From Mariannaea sp. PMI_226 (lineage: Eukaryota; Ascomycota; Sordariomycetes; Hypocreales; Nectriaceae), in the NCBI GenBank assembly GCA_024336345.1, contig JANFOG010000016.1, positions 834,779 through 898,778 of the forward strand: 64,000 nt of DNA, read 5' to 3'. The translations under genes were made by a program, and so were the position numbers. This document shows positions 39,042-48,846 of this stretch, one piece after another; the first letter of the stretch is position 1; each line of letters opens with the position of its first letter. The notes beneath the pieces are model-generated. The model had not been told where the DNA came from and did not search any database. It saw only the letters and a list, made by a program, of their open reading frames with translations.

Positions 39042-42000
39042 GGTCTGGATAGGAGTTTTTATTAATTATTTTCATTATTAACTTTAGTTTTTTTAAATTT
39101 ATTATAATTTATAAAACCTTTTAATTAAATAGTTTTATATTATAGATGCCTTATTTTGAATTTATAATGGTTAGATTATAATTATATTGAGCTTAATAGT
39201 CTATATAGTCTTTATAAATTTTATGTATAATTTTTTATTTATAAGCTAGGAGAAAGGTGATTTAGTATATAAAATTACTTAATTAAATAATATATGTTTA
39301 GGAATGCTAGAGATTTTGTTACTAATTAGTATGGTTAACTGGTGGGGGTAGCACTATTTATCTAGTAATCTTATATTATATCTTTTTAAGCCTTTTTATT
39401 TCCTAAAGGTGCTTTTTTTATAAATTTAGCTATTAAAATCATTTAATTAATTGGTTCTAAATAGCTAGACCTCTTTATAGATTTATAAAGCTTGAGGCTT
39501 TTTATAATAAGTTGTTTTAGGTATTGTATTATTAAATAAGTTATTTTAAGTTTTTTTATAATATACTTTATAAACTTTTTATTATTTTTTTAATTAATTT
39601 TATTATTTTAATAGATTATATATTATTTAATTAAATAATTTTTATAATTTTATTTTTATTTTATTAATATAATTATTTAATAATTTATAATTTTAGTAAA
39701 TTAAGTTACTTTTCCCTTATATCTACCTATTTTATTTAGGTTTTAAATATTCTTTTGAATGTATTAATTATAATTTTATTAAATGGTAATTCTTTTATTT
39801 TAATTTAGTCGGTAGTGCTTATATAAATATATAGTGCCCCTTTATAATTTATTATCTTTTTCTAATAGGCTAATGGTTTTTATTATTCCTTCTCCCCAAC
39901 CAATAGATAGATCTAGCTCTATATCTATTATTAATTAAAGAGTGTCTTAAAGGCTTATATTAAAAAGGGCTAGGTCTCAATTAGTATATTCCTTTTTTTC
40001 CTCTTTATCTATTTATAGTAGGAGAACTTAAAATTGGGTAGTTAAATTAAGTGAATATAAGATTTTTACCTCCCCAATATTAGATTCTCCCTTTAAGCCC
40101 TCTTTTTATCTAAAGAGTATAAACCCTAAGGGTATTTAATTAATAATTATTTAATTAAATAATTTTAGTTATTAAATTTTTAGACTTCTATTCTTTTGGT
40201 AAATAAATCTTAAATTTTAATAATCTTTATTAATAATCTATTAACTATCTTTATTTTAATAGAACTTTTTAATATATTTATTATATATAATTATAGCCAG
40301 CTTTATATTATTAAGATATTCTAAAATATAAGATCCTTTTGTCTTTTTCTTAATAATTTAATATAGGCTTTATTATTAAGCTAGGAATTTTGCTATTTTA
40401 AATATATTTATTTATCTTTAACTATTATAACATACATAATAAGCGAGCTGGTCAGACAAGCGAGTTAGTCAAAAATCCCTTATATATATCACAAACCATT
40501 TAATCAAATGCTTCTCAACCATTAAATATATTATAGCAAAATAATAAAGTAAAGATTCTTCTTGCCCTTTATGTTTATTAAAATAACCCAAAATTAAGTC
40601 TTTATTGTGCTGTAAGGGTCTATTAGGTCTCTTATAGTACCCTCCTCAATAGAGAGAATGGTATTTCTGCATAATATAATACCATTCTTAATTTACAAAA
40701 GCTATCTAATTTAGAGGAAGATATTATTATTTAGTTTATCCTAGATCTAAATTCGCGAGGATTTTCCCCACGATTGTGTGGTATTAAAGAAATAGCTGAT
40801 CAATTGCTTGCTAATCGAAATGCATTACCTATTGGCAAGCACTAGACTTTAAACTTCATTAAATACCACCTAAAGCTTAAAATGCAATTCTTTTGTAAAT
40901 ATAATTATAAAAGAGCTAAATGCAAAAATCTAAAGATAATTAATAATTAATTTAGGCTTATAATAAATATAATAAGCAAATTTAGTATTTAATTAAATAA
41001 TATATATAATTTTAATAAGATTGGCTTTATAATGGGTATTATTATAAATAAAATAATTATAATAGGTATAGAAAGGTATTTAAACCCAAAATTGGTCTAG
41101 TTTGGAAATTGAGAATAGATTATAGCTATTTAAGCTATTAATATAAAAGGCTGGGCAATCCTGCTATTTCTTATTGCTATAAGCCAATATTATCTTACTA
41201 ATTGGTATTAAGAAAGCAATCTCTTAGGCAATTGGGCTATTATTATTACCTAAAATAGCTAGATTAATAATATAATAAATCTTAAATAGCTAAAGCACTT
41301 CAATTATTATATAAATAATTAATTAATTAGTTACTATTATTTTCTTATTCTTAATAAATATAAAAGTTATTATTTAATCTAATTTAAAGAATATTATAAA
41401 AATAACAAAATTATTATACTTTATATACTATCTAATTTATCTTATCTACTTCAGCCTCTTGACCTTTTATACTTTAGGCCACTTAAAATAGCATATAAAA
41501 AAGAAATAGAATATTTAATCAAATGCTCTATTATCTATATTTTAAAGTCTAACTTCTTCCCAGCCTTTTATAATGCACACAATGCTACTATTATAGAAAA
41601 TAATATTAAGGCAGATTTTAAAAAAGCCAGGCTTAATCCTCTAGATCTAAAAAATATTATATTAAAGCTTAATATATAGCTATAAACTCCAATATTATTT
41701 AATTAAGAGTTTAAGCCTATTAGCCCTTAGGCCTTAAAGACTCCAAAAACTATTATTAAAACTAGCTTTCAGTCTAAATACCTTAAAAAACAAATTAAAA
41801 GGCTTTAAAGCACCTCTCTAGAGTCTATTATTGAAGTATTATAATTACTTTCTAAAGGAATAAAGACTATTATATATAAAATGGTATTAATAAAAATTAA
41901 GATCCGGGATCTTCAATAAATAAATAAGATATTTAGCAAATAGTATAGATCAAAAAGGACTAGATTACAAAATGGAGGGATAATGACAATAGAGGCAGGA

Positions 42001-43785
42001 AGGGAAGCAATTAATTAAATAAAAGCCAATGTGCAAATATAGGCGGAAATATTATAAAGTGGTGGTTGAAAAAAGTCGGCGCAATTGGGCGGAAGGTGCT
42101 GTAGGACTTGCGGCAAGACTGATCATAACGTAAGGATATATTAGGTAGTTATTAAGACCTCTGAGGAAGAGGATAGCGATTAGGATCATTTAATTAAATG
42201 CTTTATAATGTTTTTATCTTGGTTTTAAAATAAGATATAGTAAAAAGTGACCAGCTCGCTTGTCTGACCAGCTTGCTTATTATGTACGTTATTTAAGAAT
42301 AAGATTGCTAATATTAATAGAATTCCTTCTTAATGCTCTAAAGTAGGATATATTAATTCTTATAGTTAATTTTTATTTAAATTATTTTCTTTTCTTTTTA
42401 ATTATCTTAATATCTTACTTTAGGTTTTATAAACCTTTAAATCTTATTTTAATAATCTATTTTATAATGCTAATTTTCTTCTAAAAGATTATCCTCTAAA
42501 TAGAGATCTTTTTCTTAAGGGATAATAAAGCCTTATATTTATATAATAAAAAGAAAGGAAAATATTTATATAAAGCTCTAGGGGTAGCTCTATTTATTAA
42601 TAGTATAGCTAATAGTTCCTTTAGTTATTATTTTAATTTAGTAAAATAGCTCTTTTTAAAGAAATTAATAAAGTTTATATAGCTTAATTTTATAATATTA
42701 TTTGTCTTTAGGTTATATATTAAAGTGGGGATAATTACTATTTTTAGGTAATTTAGGATATTAATAAAGTCCTTTTTTTCTTCTTTATTATTATTAATAA
42801 TAGTAAGTTTGGGCATACCCTATTATTTTATAAGGTCTTTAATAAATTCCTTTATAATTAAAATATTTAGGGATTGAATAGGCTTGGCCTCTATTTATTC
42901 TATTAGGTTATATCTAGCCTTCAGTAGGTATTAGAATTTATAGGCTGGCGGCATATGCTAAATATCTATATATATGTTTACTATTAGGTAATATGAAATG
43001 GTTGATATTGCTTTCTCTTTTGGCTAATGGGCAAAATGCTCCTAATATATTATATAGATTTATATAGCTTCTTTAATATCTATTTATAATAATAGCTATA
43101 TATACTTCTTCTAAAGGATTCTAATAATTAAGTCTTATTCTCTATAATCTATATTAATATATAATTATTTAATTAATTAGTTTCTAATCTATTAGTTATT
43201 TATAATTAATATTAATATTTAATATTCCCTCTTTAGCTATTTTTATATTTATTGTCTTTAGATAAAATACTAAGGTATTTTTTAATATAATTTTTAATAG
43301 TTATATAATATAATATTATTAAGCTTATTTTAATATAGTAATATATAATTAAGATTCTAAAGATAATCTTTATATTTATTTAATAATTATTTATTTTAAT
43401 AACATATTAGAGATTTAGGTAATTAATTAATTTCTTTAATTTCAACCTCCTTAATTCTAATCTAATCTAAATATATATTAATAAATTACTTTATATTACT
43501 TTTAACTATTATATTTATTTAATTAAATAGTCTTACCTATTTCCTTAACAGCCTATTAGCTATAATATTCTTTTTTTTTATATATTGGATTATAAAGTTA
43601 TATAATAAAATATAGCTAATCTATTAAATAATATAAGTATTAGGTATATTATTAGCTTTGCCTTTTAGTTAGCTAATTAGAATTAGGGAGTTTATTTTTA
43701 AAATAAATAATATCTTATAGATTATATTTTAAAATCTTCTTATAAAGTATCAAACCCCTTTATATTTTCTTTTAGTAATATTTAT
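39042..43785 (-). mobile_element. 13.7-kb gypsy family, copy III (fragment: spacer, integrase, RNase H)
   Basis: Collinear with copy II about 10897-13775 and copy I about 19840-22715, interrupted by the pogo-like element 40430-42289. It begins exactly where the chromovirus LTR ends, meaning the chromovirus inserted into this copy; the rest lies left of the window. Open minus-strand segment 42628-42816 matches the integrase piece at 12616-12804 of copy II. It breaks off near 43785, where normal-GC sequence begins, without an LTR. The right boundary is therefore a truncation or rearrangement, not an element end. Confidence 0.82.
40430..42289 (+). mobile_element. pogo/Fot1-like DNA transposon, second family (RIP-inactivated)
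   Basis: 1,860 bp with inverted terminal repeats of about 42 bp (starting ACATACATAATAAGCGAGC; right end, reversed, ACGTACATAATAAGCAAGC) flanked by TA duplications (40428-40429, 42290-42291). The terminal repeats contain two GAGCTGGTCA-type units 17 bp apart. A plus-strand transposase frame with many stops shows LLANRNALPIGKH (40815-40855), NFNKIGFIMG (family NFDETGFMMG, about 41010), LLQPLDL (about 41455) and a CCHC knuckle near 42090-42135 (TCGKTDHNVRIY). It was inserted into integrase of copy III. Inactive. Confidence 0.88.
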
Positions 43786-44444
43786 AGGAGGAGGATCGCT
43801 TAATGGTTGTTGTGATAGTCCCTGGTTAGAACGTGGATGCGCCTCCGGGCGCGCCACGTCACGCTAGCGGCGACACATTCATCCGTACAGCATAAGGTAG
43901 CCAGCACGTCTCTTTGCTTAACCTAGACCTTCACCGTTACTCTTAGTTGCGCTTTGCATAACCATAATAGAAACGATATTAAGAAGGTCGAATGCTAAGG
44001 GATGAGACGAAACCTAGATTATATAGCTGTCGAAGAGCATCACGCTGAAGTAGCATAATGATTCGGGAAGCTTCTGATGCGCCCTGCCACGCTGTCAGTT
44101 CTGCTGCCGCTATAGGTGCCTCTAAATCTGGCGCAACGCCCTGCTGCTTGGCAGAGCCTAACTAGTTAGGTTGCTACGTAGCTCGAGGAGCATAGCATAT
44201 ACTTGGTTTCGCAAATTGACGTTAAGTACTTAACAGCTTGACACTTATTAAACTTAATTAATTAAATAGAAGCCCCTAACTTAACCTGGCAACTTGACTT
44301 GACAAGCGGCCGGGCTTGATTAAGACCTGCCAAGTTTGAACTTGATTGTTAGCCATACTGATAAGCAACAGCTGTATTCCTTGGCCCGCTAATCGACAGG
44401 TTTACATTTTTTTTAGCATAATGACGGAAAACTAAGCTAATATA
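43786..44444. other. intergenic sequence at the AT-rich/normal-GC border
   Basis: Composition changes abruptly at about 43785. No open frame, RNA gene or repeat recognised. At 44230-44340 the words AACTTGA and CTTGAC recur in an irregular manner. The stretch lies downstream of the minus-strand sulfotransferase-like gene and probably contains its 3' untranslated region. Confidence 0.5.
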
Positions 44445-45554
44445 TCAAGCAATAAGTCTATTTGCCCTTAAAAATTCGTAGTCTGGCATCGCGTTGTTAA
44501 CCAATTGCTTCATGGTCTCTCCAGCGCGAGTGCCAAACTCCATTCGCCATGTCTCGGCTTGTTTGTTTATATCAATATCACCGCCTATCTTATCTGTGCG
44601 TATGCCATCAGAGTCTAATAGGGTACCAAGGTATCGCTTCGTGGCTGAATCCATATGTGACAGCTCCTCATCAGTCGCTTGCCTCCAAGAAAATAAGAGC
44701 TTTCGAGGATCCATGCCGAGACAGACACAGTATTTTTCCACCAACTTTGGGTTCGACATAATATCGTCCGCGTCTAGCACAATCGGCCACTGGGCACCAC
44801 CTCCTGCGTCTGACATGGCATCTCGGGCATAGTATCGGACATACCAGCCATAAAGCATGCGTGTCCAACGCAACGTCATGCAGTGCTGTCCTAGCATGAC
44901 ATCCTCATTCTTATTTCTCAAATGCTCCGACTTTAATAGGGCGCGGTATAGTGAAGGAAAGGCTAGAGCAGGGTGCCTGATGAGAAATGTTGGTTTCCAT
45001 GTCTGGAGGAACGCATCTGGCAGAAGTGTCACATTGACTGAATCAATGCTAGAATGGCTCCCTTGTTCACTAATGAACGGAGGTTGAAGCTGCAGAATCC
45101 ATCGATTGCGAACAATGTCTTGGTCTTCCGGACCGAAAAGGTATTCGCTAAGCTTTGGCGGATCAATAAGGAAATGGATGTGCTCTTTAATATACACCGA
45201 ATTATTATTCTTCAATGCCTTGACGAGAGATTGTTGGAATTGGTCGAAGCAACATTGGTACAACTCTTTTACTTTCTTGAGCTCCTCCTCTGTCCAATGC
45301 GTAATCTTTTTGTTGCGAACACCCATGCGGTTCATAAGCTTATTGACGGGTAGGAAGATGTAGCCCCCGCGGTCATCTCCCGTCGTCATACCCGGCTGGT
45401 CATCCAGGCCAAGCATTCGAATAAGGAGGTTTGAAGCCGTTCGAGGGTAAGTAATAAGATAAAAGCGCTGTGGCGGATTCATCTTGACGGCGAAGCACTG
45501 TAAATCATTACAGTTGGAAGTATCTAGCGGCGATATTGATAGGCTCGCAAGCAT
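44445..45554 (-). CDS. sulfotransferase-like P-loop protein
   Basis: 369 codons if started at 45554. Met25 (45482) is an equally plausible start because the recognisable fold begins right after it. Residues 32-48 (YLITYPRTASNLLIRML) fit the 5'-phosphosulfate-binding loop of PAPS-dependent sulfotransferases and related P-loop proteins. FLIRHPALAFPSLYRAL at about 188-205 fits the 3'-phosphate-binding Arg...Ser motif. The length and the late WRMEF segment match small fungal sulfotransferase-family proteins, which act in the cytosol on small molecules. The classical catalytic His/Lys is not obvious, so the substrate and even transferase activity are uncertain. No intron is needed. It is divergently placed from the ATP-grasp-like gene with a 1.5-kb shared promoter region. 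It is the first intact gene beside the transposon block. Confidence 0.72.
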   Translation of the reverse strand: MLASLSISPLDTSNCNDLQCFAVKMNPPQRFYLITYPRTASNLLIRMLGLDDQPGMTTGDDRGGYIFLPVNKLMNRMGVRNKKITHWTEEELKKVKELYQCCFDQFQQSLVKALKNNNSVYIKEHIHFLIDPPKLSEYLFGPEDQDIVRNRWILQLQPPFISEQGSHSSIDSVNVTLLPDAFLQTWKPTFLIRHPALAFPSLYRALLKSEHLRNKNEDVMLGQHCMTLRWTRMLYGWYVRYYARDAMSDAGGGAQWPIVLDADDIMSNPKLVEKYCVCLGMDPRKLLFSWRQATDEELSHMDSATKRYLGTLLDSDGIRTDKIGGDIDINKQAETWRMEFGTRAGETMKQLVNNAMPDYEFLRANRLIA

Positions 45555-46930
45555 AAATACAAGCTGACCATAAACTGTTACTAATGTGGAAACAAAGGGA
45601 TGTATGCAAAAACTAAGGGGATCCGTACCGTGATAACCTAAGACACGTTGTCAGCCTGGACTGTTGATTGCGGATGATTATCGAAGGTGGACATTGTACA
45701 CACCATGTCTCGGTTGACTCTAGTCCTCTGACGGTGCTATGTAAAAGTAGTATATGCGTGATAAGATGTTGCTTGAGGTAGCATGTTGTCTAGGTGCAGT
45801 AGTTCCATTTCTTAATGCGGGTGAATGTCTTTGCGACGGGCATGGCACAGATAATAATATATTTGACGTCATTTGTTAAGTCCTATGCGAATGGATCACG
45901 CATTTTCCCTGTTCAAGCAGGGCTATGATCTGCTCAAATGAAATTCGTCGGTCAACGAGTTCAACTGAGACACACCCGTACCTCGGCACAGGACTAGTGC
46001 GCTGTTCTTCTGGGATTGTTAGAGGGATTGGCAACCACGCCAGAGACTTCGATTCGATTCGATTCGTTTCCTTAGAGAACCGCAGTGGCGGGCTGAGATT
46101 AACGCAATGGAGTCGGTAAGAATGAGTCACAGTGGGTAAGTAATCCAAGACTTGTACACCGACTCTGCAGACCTTTGATTGGGGACTGTGGATAGTTTTC
46201 AGCTAGCCACCATCTGCGATGACACGTGTCCTGCTGATCCCTATCGTCGCTGTTGATAGCAGACATTGAAGCATAGGAGATAGGCCCAATATCCACCGTG
46301 CGGAAAACATTCGTGTCAAAATCACTGCCGTCTTCCATCCATTGGGCCAATCTGCAGTCGGCCGATGTGGTGGACCTTCATCGTAAGCGGCGAGAGGGTC
46401 TCAGCCTTCGCGCCTTTAGTATATGATTTGCTTCCTGAGAGTAGAGCCCTATACATGGCATTCAGTTGGGCTGTGCCTAACTCCCGGCTGATACGACGAG
46501 GATCAAGGGATAGCTAGTGCAAGACTTTGATCATGTAAAAGCTTCTTGTTTTAGTGGGTGGAGCAGTGAAACACGGGACGAAAATACCAATAAGCAATGC
46601 ACAAGTCAGCTTTGCATGTTTCGCGCCGTCGGTCCCCCCCCCTTGTCTATTAGTTAAGTGAGAGGGATTCACGGCAACACCGACGAGCCGACGATGAAAC
46701 ACTCCCTACGAAAGTACCTTTTTATGATATCGGAACATCGATCAAGACAACTTCGGTCCAAAATGATCTATATTATATCATCTACGAGTACGTGGCTTCA
46801 GCGTAAGACAAAATCTTAAGAAATTCAGCTTCACCTAAAAGTGAGTCAAGTTTCGGCAATATAGATGCTGAAGTAGATCGTTTCTTATAGTGAGATATCG
46901 CTCTGCGGTGACAATAGAACACATCAGCTT
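45555..46930. promoter_or_regulatory. divergent intergenic/promoter region
   Basis: About 1.4 kb of normal-GC sequence between two divergently transcribed genes. Several short open frames on both strands overlap each other and show no domain. A GATTC tandem (about 46050-46066) and a C9 run (46634-46642) are simple sequences. Nothing else recognised. Confidence 0.4.
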
Positions 46931-47070
46931 TAAGTATATATGCCGTTATAGCCCTTTCCCTTCCTTCCCTTTACTACTATTTTGGATTCAACGGCAACGA
47001 ACAACGTCTACTACATCATTCTTTTCGCACACTTCGTGTCTAGTGCTCAACAAACAATCTACCAAAAGCC
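46931..47070 (+). promoter_or_regulatory. core promoter of the ATP-grasp-like gene
   Basis: A TATATAT box at 46935-46941 lies about 130 bp before the ATG. It is followed by a pyrimidine-rich run (46950-46975, CCCTTTCCCTTCCTTCCC), a common arrangement at fungal transcription starts. The start ATG at 47071 has purine-rich context (AAAGCCATGAC). Confidence 0.45.
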
Positions 47071-48672
47071 ATGACAGTTTCCAGGTACCCGTCACAGCGG
47101 AAGAATCCATGGCTGCTTCAAGTTTGCTTAGCAGCAACCAAGGACACTGAGAGTGTCGTATTGCCAGAACAAGTGGACCAAGATCGTCGAATGTCTGACA
47201 AGTGTCTATTCGTTGCGAACCTTCAAAATGTCATCAGTCGATACGGACAAGTCTCTTGGATTGCGAAAGTGTGCAATCCTCACCCTGCTGTACTCCCGGT
47301 GCAGTTTTTAAAAAATGTGGAATTATTCCATGAGGCAGTGGCACTAGCATTGGATAATATTGTTGAAAGGTGGTGGAAAGATGAAGAGGCAAACTTTCCC
47401 GGGCGAATGCCTATTGAGCCTCGTGCAGAGGCGCTCTTGCGGGTAAGTGATGATGCGCTAGCAGAATTCAGCGGCAGCGCTAACATTAATGGCGACTTCA
47501 AGTGGGTAGACGATAATACCGACAAGGGCATTATCCCTCCTTACAAAGGTCGTCATGGCAACATGCGGCCAGACATATTAATTCCCGCCGGTGATGAGGA
47601 TGAGATTCCTCGGTTTAAGATCTGTGAGATCAATGGCAGATTTCCGAACAACTATCTCCATTTTGCAGGCTGTGCTTTCGAGGCACAAGCGGGGATGACG
47701 TGGCACAGGCCGCTGCTACAGCCAGCAACAACTCACGATGCAGTCTACGACAGCATATTTCGGCTCTTCAACCCCTCATCACCAATCCACTTTGTTGTAG
47801 AGAGCTTGGACCTGTCTCGCGAAAATGCCCTGTTTGGCTATATAGAGCATCGTACAGGGTTTTGGCCCAGGTTTGTCAGTCCTTCCAGTCTTCGAGTACT
47901 ACCGTGTGACTCTAGTCCAACGGGTTTTGATCTATACTGTGTCTGGGGTACGGACCCAAAGGTCACAGACAGGCCTAAAAGCTTGGTGAAGATTAATGGA
48001 GAGGTCCTTGAATCTGTCTGCCAGGTGGGACTGCAGCTCTTGGACTTTGAACTTTTATCTCTGGCTCCAGATTTGGTCCGCCATATCGCAATGCGCTGCG
48101 TGAACGATCCTCGGACTGTGTTTCTCTCGTTTGACAAGAGAATGCTTGGAATAATCCGCCAAGAACTAGGACCACTTGTCGATAAGCATCACGTCCTCAC
48201 TCCTAAGCAAGCCGAGATCCTCAAGGAAGGGATTATGCCCACAATTCTGCCCGGCTCCCCTGAACTAAAATTATGTCTCGAGATTGCCTTGGCCAACCCT
48301 GGAGCAAAGGATGCGTTCATCCTTAAGCCTTATCGCCTAGCTCGAGGTCAAGGTGTAGTGTTAGGGAAGGATGTGTCCGCTTTGGAATGGTGTTCTCTGC
48401 TAGAGTCGATGCAAGCGGTAGATTTCGATTGCCCTAAGTCTCAGTGCTTACTACAACCTCTTCTTCCGCAGCGCATAGTGGACTTATTCTGGGATGAAGA
48501 GCGTGGGGTTCGAAGTAGCCGGATGGTAGGCTCATATTTTGCAGTTAACGGGCAATTTGTCGGACTTGGAGGGTGGAAGGCAGGCCTCGCGTCAGAAGAC
48601 ATTATAACGGCATCGACTAAAGAGGTAACTACTCTCTCTTCTGTTATTTTTCTAGGCGATTCAAAGGACTAG
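47071..48672 (+). CDS. ATP-grasp-like ligase family protein, possibly 3'-truncated
   Basis: 533 codons, single exon. Residues about 184-190 read CEINGRF, the Glu-x-Asn metal-binding type motif. Residues about 416-432 read FILKPYRLARGQGVVLG, an ATP-binding Lys followed by a Gly-rich loop. Residues about 485-503 read MVGSYFAVNGQFVGLGGW. The Glu-x-Asn motif preceding the Lys/Gly loop is the order found in circularly permuted ATP-grasp proteins (for example glutathionylspermidine-synthase-like families). This suggests ATP-dependent amide or ester bond formation, but no substrate can be named. The last 15 residues (after SEDIITAS) look unrelated to the domain, and a Fot1-like transposon starts only 174 bp after the stop, so the native C-terminus may be lost. 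It may work with the adjacent sulfotransferase-like protein. Confidence 0.6.
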   Translation: MTVSRYPSQRKNPWLLQVCLAATKDTESVVLPEQVDQDRRMSDKCLFVANLQNVISRYGQVSWIAKVCNPHPAVLPVQFLKNVELFHEAVALALDNIVERWWKDEEANFPGRMPIEPRAEALLRVSDDALAEFSGSANINGDFKWVDDNTDKGIIPPYKGRHGNMRPDILIPAGDEDEIPRFKICEINGRFPNNYLHFAGCAFEAQAGMTWHRPLLQPATTHDAVYDSIFRLFNPSSPIHFVVESLDLSRENALFGYIEHRTGFWPRFVSPSSLRVLPCDSSPTGFDLYCVWGTDPKVTDRPKSLVKINGEVLESVCQVGLQLLDFELLSLAPDLVRHIAMRCVNDPRTVFLSFDKRMLGIIRQELGPLVDKHHVLTPKQAEILKEGIMPTILPGSPELKLCLEIALANPGAKDAFILKPYRLARGQGVVLGKDVSALEWCSLLESMQAVDFDCPKSQCLLQPLLPQRIVDLFWDEERGVRSSRMVGSYFAVNGQFVGLGGWKAGLASEDIITASTKEVTTLSSVIFLGDSKD

Positions 48673-48846
48673 GGCAATATTTATTACCTAAAAAAATAGT
48701 CCGTTAGCCCTCTGTGGTTGATAAGGGTTAGGGTTATTATTCAGTCTATAGGCCTTAGTATAACTGCTTATACTCTACCTTTTTTAGGTGTTCCTTTACC
48801 TTATACCTCCTAGTGTGAAGATAGTAGATTAGGTTAACTTCAGTTA
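48673..48846. other. short spacer between ATP-grasp-like gene and transposon
   Basis: 174 bp, AT-rich compared with the gene. It contains two adjacent TTAGGG-like words (48723-48736). It ends in the TA duplication (48845-48846) of the transposon. Confidence 0.4.

Noticed and set aside
44494..45363. Plus-strand open frames of 70-112 codons
   Set aside because: Antisense shadows of the sulfotransferase-like gene; the minus-strand frame has the recognisable motifs.
48625..48655. GT...AG segment that could be an intron at the 3' end of the ATP-grasp-like gene
   Set aside because: 31 bp is too short for a fungal intron, it has no branch site, and the spliced tail is not more family-like.
48723..48736. 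TTAGGG-like doublet suggesting an interstitial telomere
   Set aside because: Only two imperfect units, expected by chance. It does not show a telomere.
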